From an uncultured Dorea sp. (lineage in GTDB: Bacteria; Bacillota; Clostridia; Lachnospirales; Lachnospiraceae): a stretch of 64,000 nt of DNA. The position numbers and the translations under genes are program-made. Positions within the stretch are counted from its first letter, which is position 1, and every line of letters begins with the position of its first letter. The notes under the pieces are model-generated. The model did no database searches. It was not told where the DNA came from and saw only the letters and a program-made list of their open reading frames with translations. Location of the stretch: NCBI GenBank assembly GCA_947063855.1, contig CAMSTW010000010.1, positions 1 through 64,000 on the forward strand. Direction: 5' to 3'. This document shows, piece by piece, positions 29,488 through 38,702 of the stretch.

Positions 29488-30933
29488 TTACATTAATCGC
29501 CCGATATAGTAGAATCCGCGGCATTCATCGAGCGCCACATTCACGTATTTCCCAATCAATTTCGCTCCTCCATGGAAATGCACCAGCAGGTTATTACTCA
29601 GTCTCCCCGTCACCATGGCAGGATCGTGATCGCACATATCTTCCACCAGCGCCTCCTGCACCGTTCCTTCATGCACCGCGCAAGCTCCGGCGGCGATCGA
29701 CTGCACTTCCTTCAGCAGCCGGTCAAACCGGTTCCTGATCACATCCTCCGGCACCTGATCCTCCATCACGGCGGCAGGAGTCCCCGTACGCTTCGAATAG
29801 ATGAAGGTAAACGCGCTGTCATACCGAACCTTCCTTACCACGTCAAGCGTCTCTTCAAAATCTTCCTCCGTCTCCCCCGGGAATCCCACGATAATGTCTG
29901 TCGTAAGGGAAATATCCGGCACGGCCCTCCGGATCTTCGATACCAGTTCAAGATACTTATCCTTCGTATAGCGCCGGTTCATCTTCCCAAGGATTGCCGT
30001 GCTTCCCGACTGTACCGGCAGATGCAGATGCCTGCAGATCTTCTTCGAATTCTTCATCACCTCAATCAGCTCGTCGGACAGATCCTTCGGATGAGAGGTC
30101 ATAAAACGTATCCTCCTGAGCCCTTCCACCTTCTCAATCTCTTCAAGCAGCTGCGCAAATGTCATCGGCGTATCCAGGGTCTTTCCATATGAATTCACGT
30201 TCTGCCCCAGCAGCATCACCTCGCTGACCCCGTCTGATACCAGCCGTTCAATCTCCCGGATGATTGCTTTTGGATCCCTGCTTCTCTCCCGCCCTCTCAC
30301 GTAAGGCACGATACAGTAGCTGCAGAAATTGTTGCATCCGAACATGATATTCACTCCGGATTTAAAGGCATATTTCCGCTGATTGGGAAGATCCTCCACG
30401 ATTCTGTCTGTGTCCTTCCAGATATCGATCACCATCCGCTCCGACATAAGGCGTGTTGCCACCAGCTCCGCGAATTTGTAGATATTATGAGTACCGAAGA
30501 TGATATCTACAAAACGATAGCTCTTCTTAAGCTTTTCCACCACCTCTGGCTCCTGCATCATACAGCCGCACAGCCCGATCATCATATGCGGATGCTTCTT
30601 CTTTCTGGGCTTCAGCTGTCCAAGCCTTCCATATACCCTCGTGTTTGCATTTTCCCGCACCGTACAGGTATTGTATATGACAAAATCCGCCGTCTCTTCC
30701 GGAGCTTCCTCATATCCTATCTCTTTTAAGATGCCCCTTAGTTTCTCCGAATCCCTGGCGTTCATCTGACACCCGAAGGTGGTAACACAGGCGGCAGGCA
30801 GGCGGCCGTTCTTTTGTTCAAAGTCTTTCACCCACTCCCTGCATTTTGCCATGAAGTAATATTGCCTGGCAGGTTCTTCTGTTGGAGGCTCCTGATTTAT
30901 ATCTATCCTGTCTAAATGAATTTCCGTATACAT
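29488..30933 (-). CDS. miaB: tRNA (N6-isopentenyl adenosine(37)-C2)-methylthiotransferase MiaB
   Basis: CQMNARDSEKLRGIL; radical-SAM GCNNFCSYCIVPYVRGRERSR; TRAM-like C-terminus. Confidence 0.96.
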   Translation of the reverse strand: MYTEIHLDRIDINQEPPTEEPARQYYFMAKCREWVKDFEQKNGRLPAACVTTFGCQMNARDSEKLRGILKEIGYEEAPEETADFVIYNTCTVRENANTRVYGRLGQLKPRKKKHPHMMIGLCGCMMQEPEVVEKLKKSYRFVDIIFGTHNIYKFAELVATRLMSERMVIDIWKDTDRIVEDLPNQRKYAFKSGVNIMFGCNNFCSYCIVPYVRGRERSRDPKAIIREIERLVSDGVSEVMLLGQNVNSYGKTLDTPMTFAQLLEEIEKVEGLRRIRFMTSHPKDLSDELIEVMKNSKKICRHLHLPVQSGSTAILGKMNRRYTKDKYLELVSKIRRAVPDISLTTDIIVGFPGETEEDFEETLDVVRKVRYDSAFTFIYSKRTGTPAAVMEDQVPEDVIRNRFDRLLKEVQSIAAGACAVHEGTVQEALVEDMCDHDPAMVTGRLSNNLLVHFHGGAKLIGKYVNVALDECRGFYYIGRLM

Positions 30934-30986
30934 TTTGCTTGACTTTTTCCCCTTCCTATTACATAATCAGAACAAGAAATGAGTTT

Positions 30987-31856
30987 TTAACCATATACAA
31001 ACTGTCTTCTCTCCTCGTCATACTCATAACCAATCCCTCTGAGCTTATCTATAATCTCATCCTTGTCCGCGCCCATATCTTCACACATTATGTCAAGCGC
31101 AGAATAATAATCCCGAAGCTTCATGTTGACAACACTCAGCAAAAGCATCGGATCCTTTGGTAATCCTGTCTGCATATTCTTCTCATCCTTTCTGAGTATT
31201 CGTTTCTCCGTAACCACAATCTCCGGCGTCATATCATGTTCCTCATGCGGAACCTCCGGCAAGATCTGGAATTCAAAAGCCAGCGCCATGATCCGAAACT
31301 TCGGAAGGTCTGTCTGATGCGCTGACAGATATCTGTCATAATATCCGCCGCCGTAACCGACTCTGTGACATTGCCTGTCAAATGCCACTCCCGGCATCAC
31401 CATAAGCTTGTCCTTGATACATGCTTTGCCCGCTTTCGGAATGTGACCATCCGGCAGACTCTTTTCCCCCGGTTCCAGAATGCCGCGATCCGACAGTCCA
31501 TTCCTGCCCGGTTCCAGAATGCTTCCGTCTGCCGGACCCTTTCCCGCCGGTTCCGGTATCCCGTACGCTCCCGGCCTCAGCTCATCCAGACTCCCGATAC
31601 AATAAAAATGCATGGTATCTCCCGTCACCTTCGGAACCCACACACTCTTTCCCATCCAAATTGCGGTTTCTATAATCTTATGTGTCCCTGCTTCCCCGTT
31701 GTAATCGACATATGTATAGATCTCCTCCGCCTGCAAGAACCAGGGATGAGCGGTCACCGAAGCTTGAATCGCCTCACTGAGCCTGCTTCGCACATCTTCA
31801 TCCAGTTCCCGTCTTATCTGCCTGATCTTACGTCTAATTTCCCTTTTTGTTTCCAA
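30987..31856 (-). CDS. 5-formyltetrahydrofolate cyclo-ligase fused to a C-terminal DUF4250-like domain
   Basis: MPGVAFDRQCHRVGYGGGYYDRYL (5-FCL) continuing in frame to LPKDPMLLLSVVNMKLRDYYSALDIMCEDMGADKDEIIDKLRGIGYEYDEERRQFV (DUF4250-like). Confidence 0.8.
   Translation of the reverse strand: METKREIRRKIRQIRRELDEDVRSRLSEAIQASVTAHPWFLQAEEIYTYVDYNGEAGTHKIIETAIWMGKSVWVPKVTGDTMHFYCIGSLDELRPGAYGIPEPAGKGPADGSILEPGRNGLSDRGILEPGEKSLPDGHIPKAGKACIKDKLMVMPGVAFDRQCHRVGYGGGYYDRYLSAHQTDLPKFRIMALAFEFQILPEVPHEEHDMTPEIVVTEKRILRKDEKNMQTGLPKDPMLLLSVVNMKLRDYYSALDIMCEDMGADKDEIIDKLRGIGYEYDEERRQFVYG
31430..31575. repeat. 39-bp in-frame minisatellite inside the 5-FCL coding region, about 4 copies
   Basis: GGTTCC anchors at 31471, 31510 and 31549 (period 39), degenerate copy near 31432; encodes IPEPAGKGPADGS / ILEPGRNGLSDRG / ILEPGEKSLPDGH / IPKAGK... 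Confidence 0.85.
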
Positions 31857-32055
31857 ATTTCTCCCCCAGGTTCGTGATGCTTCCGTCTGCCTCCTGAATC
31901 GAGATCTGATCCAGCTGGACTCTAAGATTCTGCCGGAACGCGTCTATATACTCTCTCCTTAAGATCTGCTGCTCCTTCTTCTCATCTTCCGTAAGCCCTT
32001 CTGCTTTTGATTTATGATATAACTCATTGATTCTTGCAATCTTCTGCTCATCCAT
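31834..32055 (-). CDS. DUF896 domain protein (YnzC-like)
   Basis: KIARINELYHKSKAEGLTEDEKKEQQILRREYIDAFRQNLRVQLD. Confidence 0.92.
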   Translation of the reverse strand: MDEQKIARINELYHKSKAEGLTEDEKKEQQILRREYIDAFRQNLRVQLDQISIQEADGSITNLGEKFGNKKGN

Positions 32056-32292
32056 ATCTTTTATCCTCCTGAAACGCTCTTCCTGTATCTCTCATCTTAT
32101 GTTTTCCATACCGGCAGACTGCCTGACCAACTGCGAAGTCTTGAGACAGTCTGCTTCTGCGTTCTATCCGGTCAGAAACCTGACCTTCCAAACCTGATCT
32201 TCTGAAATGAAACCAGCACTCTGGCCGGATAACGGCCAACACGTGTCTGAAAATTCATTTCCTTATATCTTACACTATCTTTTTATGGAAGT

Positions 32293-32318
32293 CCAGTATA
32301 ACCCATGGGTTATACTGG
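32293..32318. repeat. Perfect 26-bp palindrome
   Basis: CCAGTATAACCCATGGGTTATACTGG directly abutting the stop codon of the 32319 gene. Confidence 0.85.
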
Positions 32319-32708
32319 TTAACTGGAGTAGTTTTCCAGGAATCCATATAACGTCTTCGCATCCTCCATATATTTCCCATTCCGGATCTCCTCCTGCATC
32401 TCGGAAGGAAGACCGTCGCACTTGATATCTGTATATTCATACGGCGTCTTCTTATCACTCAGATATACGACTACATACCCGTTCACTTCCATCAGATAAT
32501 AACAGTCCTCCTTAAGCGCCTGACCGTCCGCCGCAACTGTGGCCGGTTCCTGCGCCGTTACCACCGGCTCCTGGGGCTTCGTTTCTTCGGCCACCTTCAT
32601 CTCCGAGCGTTCCTTCGCCTGCCGGTAACTCAACTGGTATGCGCCGGTAACCAGAGTCAGAGCTATAATCATAACCGCAAAAAAACCGATACTATACTTC
32701 GTTCTCAT
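32319..32708 (-). CDS. Membrane-anchored BofC-C-like hypothetical protein
   Basis: N-terminal TM segment; CYYLMEVNGYVVVYLSDKKTPYEYTDIKCDGLPSEMQEEIRNGKYMED resembles a BofC C-terminal domain. Confidence 0.55.
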   Translation of the reverse strand: MRTKYSIGFFAVMIIALTLVTGAYQLSYRQAKERSEMKVAEETKPQEPVVTAQEPATVAADGQALKEDCYYLMEVNGYVVVYLSDKKTPYEYTDIKCDGLPSEMQEEIRNGKYMEDAKTLYGFLENYSS

Positions 32709-32776
32709 AAGGACATCTCCTTTTTTAGTACAGTATCGGCACTTTTTCTATCATTTATACACCTTCGGGCAAAATA

Positions 32777-34438
32777 TCAGCCTTTGAAGAGATGCAGCTT
32801 ATAACATACCCGTAAGATTGCCGAACCCTTGGGCATACCTGCAATCTCATCCTCGGTCACTCCGCCAAGAAGCACCAGCACCACTCCATACGCCGCCACA
32901 GCCGCCAGGATGGCCACAACCGTCGCTATCTTCTCTCCCGCGAATAATTCGAACAAAAGATGGACAAGCACCGTGACTGCACCCATGATCCCCGCCGCCA
33001 TCACCGGAATCACAAACGTACGCTTCCACTCCTGCACATACCCGATACGCGCCTTAAGCGCCCGGTAATTCAGGATACACATAGATCCCGAGAAGACAAT
33101 CCTTCCTACCACAACCGCGTATATATTCCATTTGAATGCGACCAGCATGATAAACAGCGCGATGATATAGATAACCAGTGAGATAACCGCGTTCTTTACC
33201 GGAGCCATCATATCGTCCAGTCCCTGGAGTATGGAGGTAATCACCGTGGAAGAACAAAACAGCACAATGGATATGGCTCCGATCTGAAGCATCAGCGCCG
33301 CCGTACTGTTGTCCTGCCTGTAGAACAACAGATCCATGATCGGTCTTGCAAGAATCAGGAAACCTACGGCGCACGGAATCGCGATCAGCATATTGAACCG
33401 GATCGCCGTATGAATCTTCATATGTACCTGTTTCCTGCTTCCGGTCTTTACCGTCGTCACAAGACTTGGAATCAGCGACGCCCCCAGCGCGCTGGCCACG
33501 GCCAGAGGTACATTGATCAGCGTATTATACTGGCTTCCCAGTATTCCCAGCAGGCTTGCATACTCCGTCTTCTTTAATCCCTGGGCGGCCATGGTGTTAC
33601 TGAATATCGCCGTATCCAGGAAATCACTGATATTATAAACGGTCGCACTCAGTATGACCGGCGCGATCGTCATGAAAAGTATCCGGTAGATTCTCTTGTA
33701 GCTCTCTTTCTTCCTGCTCCTGTCGCGCCACATCTTACGCCTGAACAGGCGTCTATAGGCAAAGAAGATCATCACCGCAAAAAGCAGGGCGACAAAAGCG
33801 CCTGCAATCGTCCCGATGGTTCCTCCGGCCGCCGCATACGCCGCGCCATACGAATCGTCGCCCCTTGTCCTGGCAACCTCCGTTCCCATCTTCAGAAGTA
33901 CATACGCACCTGCAACGGACGCGGCCGCATTCACAATCTGTTCTAAGATCTGTGAAAATGCAGTCGGCATCATGGAACCATTCCCCTGGAAGAATCCCCG
34001 GATCACACCCAGAAGCGCCACCACAAAAATACAGGGCGCAAGTACGCGAAGAGCGTAGACGCTCATATCCATCGCCATAAGTGTGCCTGCGATAAACTCC
34101 GCGCCAAAGAATATGACAAGCGACGTCACGCCGCTTGCAGCCACGGCAATCGTCATGGCACAGCGGAAGACCTTATAGGCATTCCGGTACTGCCCGACAG
34201 CCACTCTCGCAGAAACCTGTTTGGACACGGCAAGGGGAAGGCTGTAAGAGGTAAGCATCAGCGCAATCGTATAGATGGAAAACGCTACATTGTAATACCC
34301 CATTCCTTCCGTTCCCACAATATTCATAAGAGGAATTCTGTAAACTGCTCCGATGATCTTCGTAATCACCCCGGCGATTGCCAGAATCGATCCCTGGATC
34401 AGGAAATTCTTCTCTTTTCGTTTTCGTCTTTCAGCCAT
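32777..34438 (-). CDS. MATE/MVF-type polysaccharide flippase, SpoVB/MurJ-like
   Basis: FLIQGSILAIAGVITKIIGAVYRIPLMNIVGTEGMGYYNVAFSIY; polytopic, 553 aa. Confidence 0.85.
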   Translation of the reverse strand: MAERRKRKEKNFLIQGSILAIAGVITKIIGAVYRIPLMNIVGTEGMGYYNVAFSIYTIALMLTSYSLPLAVSKQVSARVAVGQYRNAYKVFRCAMTIAVAASGVTSLVIFFGAEFIAGTLMAMDMSVYALRVLAPCIFVVALLGVIRGFFQGNGSMMPTAFSQILEQIVNAAASVAGAYVLLKMGTEVARTRGDDSYGAAYAAAGGTIGTIAGAFVALLFAVMIFFAYRRLFRRKMWRDRSRKKESYKRIYRILFMTIAPVILSATVYNISDFLDTAIFSNTMAAQGLKKTEYASLLGILGSQYNTLINVPLAVASALGASLIPSLVTTVKTGSRKQVHMKIHTAIRFNMLIAIPCAVGFLILARPIMDLLFYRQDNSTAALMLQIGAISIVLFCSSTVITSILQGLDDMMAPVKNAVISLVIYIIALFIMLVAFKWNIYAVVVGRIVFSGSMCILNYRALKARIGYVQEWKRTFVIPVMAAGIMGAVTVLVHLLFELFAGEKIATVVAILAAVAAYGVVLVLLGGVTEDEIAGMPKGSAILRVCYKLHLFKG

Positions 34439-34451
34439 GCATGGTTACCTC

Positions 34452-34946
34452 TTATCGTAAAATATTTAAGCAATTCATAATCTCTTCCTGCTTCGCTTCC
34501 ATCCTCTTACGCTCTTCCTCTTCCATATGGTCGAACCCCGTCAGATGCAGGATGGAATGTACAATTAAGAACGCATACTCCCGCAGGATGGAATGTCCGT
34601 ACTCCCGCGCCTGTGCCGCCACCATCTCCTTGGAAATGACAATGTCGCCCAGAGACAGCTCTCCCGTCTCGGGATTAAAGCAGTCCTCCCTCTCTTCAAG
34701 GAACCCGAATTCCCCCGGCCCGGGATATTCTGCCATCGGGAAAGATAACACGTCCGTTGGCCGCTCAATCCCGCGAAATTCCGTATTCATCTCCTGAATC
34801 TGTTCATTCATCGTAAGCAGAAGACTTACCTCGGCCTCATAAGGACAGCCAAGGATATCAAGCGCCGCCTCTATGACTCCTTCTGCCTGTTCACGGCACT
34901 TAAGCGGGAGCGTATACTCCCCTTCTTCTTCAAAATATAATGTCAT
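34452..34946 (-). CDS. ybeY: Endoribonuclease YbeY
   Basis: LGDIVIS...HSILHLTGFDHMEEEERKRMEAKQEEI. Confidence 0.96.
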   Translation of the reverse strand: MTLYFEEEGEYTLPLKCREQAEGVIEAALDILGCPYEAEVSLLLTMNEQIQEMNTEFRGIERPTDVLSFPMAEYPGPGEFGFLEEREDCFNPETGELSLGDIVISKEMVAAQAREYGHSILREYAFLIVHSILHLTGFDHMEEEERKRMEAKQEEIMNCLNILR

Positions 34947-35950
34947 GGCCTTCTCCTTCTGTTCTTCCTGCCGTCTTCCTTGTTCCTGCCTCTGCCGCGG
35001 TTCTCATACTCTTCATACGCCTTGACAATCTTCTGGACCAATGGATGCCGTACAACATCCTTACTGGTCAGGTTACAGATTGCGATATCATCTATATTCT
35101 TCAGGACAGAGACCGCGATATCCAGACCCGACACCTGTCCGGGCGCCAGATCCTTCTGGGTGACATCACCGGTAACGGCCACCTTGGAACCAAAACCGAT
35201 TCTGGTCAGAAACATCTTCATCTGCGCGGGCGTCGTATTCTGCGCTTCGTCCAGTATGATGAAAGCATTATCCAGGGTCCTCCCCCGCATATACGCCAAA
35301 GGCGCCACTTCAATCAGCCCTTTCTCGGAGTTCTTCAGAAAACTCTCTGCTCCCATAATCTGATACAATGCGTCATATAACGGACGAAGATACGGATCGA
35401 TCTTACTCTGCAGGTCTCCCGGAAGGAACCCCAGCTTCTCCCCCGCTTCTATGGCCGGGCGCGTCAGGATGATACGTCCCACCTCGTTATTGCGGAAGGC
35501 TGTAATCGCCATGGCCATGGCGAGATAGGTCTTGCCGGTTCCGGCAGGCCCTAACCCAAATACAATCATCTTCCTCCGCATGGCATCTACATACTTCTTC
35601 TGACCGATGGTCTTGGGCTTGATCGGCTTCCCCTGCAGCGTATGGCAGATGATATCCGAATCAATCTCAAGTACACTTCCCTCACTGTCCTCCATCACCA
35701 GCGCAAGGGTGTAATCCACATTCTGCTCCTGGATCGTATTACCCCTCCGGGACAGTTCCACCAACTGCCCTAAGACCTTCTTCGCCTTCTCAACATTCAC
35801 CGCTTCCCCCATGATCTTCATGCTCTCTCCCCTGGCAATCAGCGTCACATGGAGCGTGCGCTCTATCTTCTTCGCATAAGCATCAAACTGGCCGAACACG
35901 TTGCTCTCATGTTCAGCTGGTATATCCATGACTGCTTCCATTAATCCCAT
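34943..35950 (-). CDS. phoH: PhoH family protein
   Basis: GPAGTGKTYLAMAMAITAFRNNEVGRIILTRPAIEAGEKLGFLPGDLQSKIDPYLRPLYDAL. Confidence 0.96.
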   Translation of the reverse strand: MGLMEAVMDIPAEHESNVFGQFDAYAKKIERTLHVTLIARGESMKIMGEAVNVEKAKKVLGQLVELSRRGNTIQEQNVDYTLALVMEDSEGSVLEIDSDIICHTLQGKPIKPKTIGQKKYVDAMRRKMIVFGLGPAGTGKTYLAMAMAITAFRNNEVGRIILTRPAIEAGEKLGFLPGDLQSKIDPYLRPLYDALYQIMGAESFLKNSEKGLIEVAPLAYMRGRTLDNAFIILDEAQNTTPAQMKMFLTRIGFGSKVAVTGDVTQKDLAPGQVSGLDIAVSVLKNIDDIAICNLTSKDVVRHPLVQKIVKAYEEYENRGRGRNKEDGRKNRRRRP

Positions 35951-36039
35951 CCGTTATTCTCCTGTCTCATCTTGTTCTTCTGCACCTGTCTCATCCTGTC
36001 CCTTAGCCGCCCAATCTTACGGTACGCAGATTCCCGTGT

Positions 36040-37413
36040 CTATTCGCTTGTCTCCTCCTGCTCCTTAGCCGCCCCGATCTCCGGCATCCCGGATGCCGCC
36101 TGTGTGCCGACCGGCATCAGCACGGTGAGTCTTCCCCTTGCCTCGGCTTTTTGGGACCCTGTGTATATTTTAACATCATTCTCAATAATTTCTACCCCTT
36201 TTTTCTCCAAATCTTTACAATAACGCTGAAAATTTCCGCTTAATCGCTGCCGGATCTCTGTTTTCGTATATTTTATGCCCTCAGAATCATATGGCTTTGC
36301 CGTTCTTTTCCCGTAAAATACCGGCAGATAGAAGTTTGCTCCGATGCACAGCTGCTTCTCAAAAGCATGCATTTCCCATGAATCATACCGGTTCTCTATG
36401 CTTCCAAGCCTTATATCATAATCTCCTATTTTTAAAAAGTATTCCACTTTTTCCAGAGAAGATTGCTCCTTTTTCCTGTAAATATATTCTTTCTTCTCAT
36501 ACGCCGTCTCCATCCCGTCCTGATATTCCATCACCGTCCTGCCCTGGATATCCGCATCGGATACATGGTTCTGATAGGCGACGACCGTTCCCGCGTCATC
36601 CACCACCGGAACATGGCCGGATACCAGAATGTCTCCTGCCTTCACTTCGGCGCCTTCACTGACCATGGGTATTCCGCTGCGGGGAACCAGCTTTGTGATG
36701 ACACAGTCCCTGTCGGCCACAATATCTGTCGCCTGTCCCTGCCGGTCTGCCATCTGCTCTTCCTGTCCGGTCCCGTCTTCTCCTGCCTGCGCTTCGCCTG
36801 CATTGCCATAGACATCTGTTCCTGCCTCCTCCCTGTCATCCCCCTGCAGCGCCGCGTCATCCGCATCCGGAATCGTATCTTCATTCTCCTTCACCTGTAT
36901 GATGAGACGTGTCCCTCTGATGGATGCCGACACCCAGATGATATCATCATATTCCTTACGGATATCCTTCACGATTCTTGCGCAGTCCACCTCCTTAACC
37001 TGCATTCCGTTTCTTACCTCACGAGTCTCAAGAAACTTAAGCAGCGTATCGTCCGTGTACGTCTGATTGCCCGTGATATCAATATTCCAGATATATCTGG
37101 ACATCACAAAAACCAGTGCAAGGAATACGAATGCACCCCCGAAAAACATCTTGCGTTTACGATATTTATGTAAAAAAAAAGGAAGACCGGACCGCTCTAC
37201 AATACTCACTTTTGTTCCCGTCTTCCTGATAATCGGTTTTAACTTTCGGAAGCCTTCAATTGAGATATTCGTCTCATAAGCCCGGCCTGCCGGTTCGAGC
37301 CCCCACAATATGATTCCCCTGTGACTGCATGCATTCAAGAATCTCTCCGCTGAATATCCTGCAATCCGGATACGGATATATCCTCTAACATATCGGATGA
37401 TCTTTAACAGCAA
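36040..37413 (-). CDS. yqfD: Sporulation protein YqfD
   Basis: N-terminal VRGYIRIRIAGYSAERFLNACSHRGIILWGLEP; order yqfC-yqfD-phoH-ybeY. Confidence 0.92.
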   Translation of the reverse strand: MLLKIIRYVRGYIRIRIAGYSAERFLNACSHRGIILWGLEPAGRAYETNISIEGFRKLKPIIRKTGTKVSIVERSGLPFFLHKYRKRKMFFGGAFVFLALVFVMSRYIWNIDITGNQTYTDDTLLKFLETREVRNGMQVKEVDCARIVKDIRKEYDDIIWVSASIRGTRLIIQVKENEDTIPDADDAALQGDDREEAGTDVYGNAGEAQAGEDGTGQEEQMADRQGQATDIVADRDCVITKLVPRSGIPMVSEGAEVKAGDILVSGHVPVVDDAGTVVAYQNHVSDADIQGRTVMEYQDGMETAYEKKEYIYRKKEQSSLEKVEYFLKIGDYDIRLGSIENRYDSWEMHAFEKQLCIGANFYLPVFYGKRTAKPYDSEGIKYTKTEIRQRLSGNFQRYCKDLEKKGVEIIENDVKIYTGSQKAEARGRLTVLMPVGTQAASGMPEIGAAKEQEETSE

Positions 37414-37427
37414 TATTGTACCTCCTC

Positions 37428-37748
37428 CTAATGCTGATACTCAATGGACTTAATGTGCCCGTTCACTTTCATCTCATCATTGGTGTAGTATACAACCAGA
37501 AGCCGCTGGCCCGTAATACGAATCTGCCCTGTCTTCGTCTGGACGCGCACCAGCGAATCCGTATATTCAATGATCCCCCGGTAGTTCTCCAGGCACAACT
37601 CCATCTGGCCGGTAACGGTCAGCACAGGCATGCCAAGAGCCACGTCCTTGGGAAGCTCTGATAATTCCGCAATCTTATTTCTGAAAGAATGACTTTCTTC
37701 ATCCTGTCTCTGATTCTGTCTTTTCTCTCTCATAGAAACGCCATTCAT
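37428..37748 (-). CDS. yqfC: Sporulation protein YqfC
   Basis: ELPKDVALGMPVLTVTGQMELCLENYRGIIEYTDSLVRVQTKTGQIRITG. Confidence 0.92.
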   Translation of the reverse strand: MNGVSMREKRQNQRQDEESHSFRNKIAELSELPKDVALGMPVLTVTGQMELCLENYRGIIEYTDSLVRVQTKTGQIRITGQRLLVVYYTNDEMKVNGHIKSIEYQH

Positions 37749-37783
37749 AGAATTTATAGTAATCTATGCGGTATACGCTCGGA

Positions 37784-38119
37784 TTATGCATGCCATTCGC
37801 AGGAGAACATATGTACCGGCACTGTCTTAAACAAGGTGGACAGTACGACCAGCCCCCATAAGATTCCCTGCTCCTGCCTTCTGCCGCATCCCAGCCTCCG
37901 GAAACGCATAAAACTATCGTTCAACCTTGATCTTCCTCTTCTCAGATCTGCGATAATCTTCATCCCTGCAAATGACTGAAAAGCCGTCATACAGAATATC
38001 ACACAGTTCTTCCAGAACTGCCGTCTCCCTGCCAGAAGATAATATATGCCTTCTAATATACCGATAAATGTTGCTATATGATGAATCCCGATACAAAATG
38101 ATAATTCCTTCTTCCGCAT
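37784..38119 (-). CDS. Small hypothetical protein
   Basis: 111-aa ORF upstream of yqfC; no family recognised. Confidence 0.3.
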   Translation of the reverse strand: MRKKELSFCIGIHHIATFIGILEGIYYLLAGRRQFWKNCVIFCMTAFQSFAGMKIIADLRRGRSRLNDSFMRFRRLGCGRRQEQGILWGLVVLSTLFKTVPVHMFSCEWHA

Positions 38120-38295
38120 GTCCCCTTATCCCCCTTTATAGTCCTGTCTCTATTGTACAGGATTTTGCTGTCGGAAAATAGTAAAATCATTCGCAATTTT
38201 CTACATTTTTCGTGCTAAAGCTTTTATCCTATAAAGGTGCGGGTTGTAACCGGGACTTCCAAACAGACGGCACATCCTGCAATATGCATAAAATA

Positions 38296-38341
38296 AGGAG
38301 CAGTTCCCGGCATTATGATCATAATCCCCGGATCTGCTCCT
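38296..38341 (-). terminator. Stem-loop downstream of yjfB-like gene
   Basis: AGGAGCAG (38296-38303) / CTGCTCCT (38334-38341) enclosing the palindrome ATTATGATCATAAT. Confidence 0.5.
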
Positions 38342-38356
38342 CATCTTTCATACAGA

Positions 38357-38554
38357 TCAGACCAGAATATCAATATTCTCTCCCAGTCCCGGTATCGATG
38401 CGCCTCCCGAGATCTGCGCCGCCGATTCCAGCATCTCTGCCATCGCCTCAGTAGACATCTCCATCGTGTCCATGACCTTGGCCATCATGGCATATCCGAC
38501 GTTCACCTGCAGCTTCTCCATAGACATGGCCGTTGATAATGCAGCAATATCCAT
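38357..38554 (-). CDS. YjfB family putative motility protein
   Basis: 65 aa from MDIAALSTAMSMEKLQVNVGYAMMAKVMDTMEMS with an upstream AGGAGTG RBS. Confidence 0.8.
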   Translation of the reverse strand: MDIAALSTAMSMEKLQVNVGYAMMAKVMDTMEMSTEAMAEMLESAAQISGGASIPGLGENIDILV

Positions 38555-38579
38555 ATATTCACCCACTCCTTTCCTGCAT

Positions 38580-38668
38580 CCGGAAGACTGCCTTAAAACT
38601 GCTTTCCGCAAGATGTGCGTCCCACTTTGCAGGGAATGCAGGGAATGAGTTTTTAGACAGTCTTCCGG
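38580..38668 (-). ncRNA. Long structured 5'-leader stem-loop (element copy A)
   Basis: CCGGAAGACTG (38580-38590) / CAGTCTTCCGG (38658-38668), with inner AAAACT/AGTTTT pairing. Confidence 0.45.
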
Positions 38669-38702
38669 GTATCATACCTCATAAATGTGTCTGCATATCT
38701 AT

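Noticed and set aside
37784-38119. Possible novel small sporulation membrane protein
   Set aside because: Kept only as a low-confidence CDS; too little sequence signal to claim a function.
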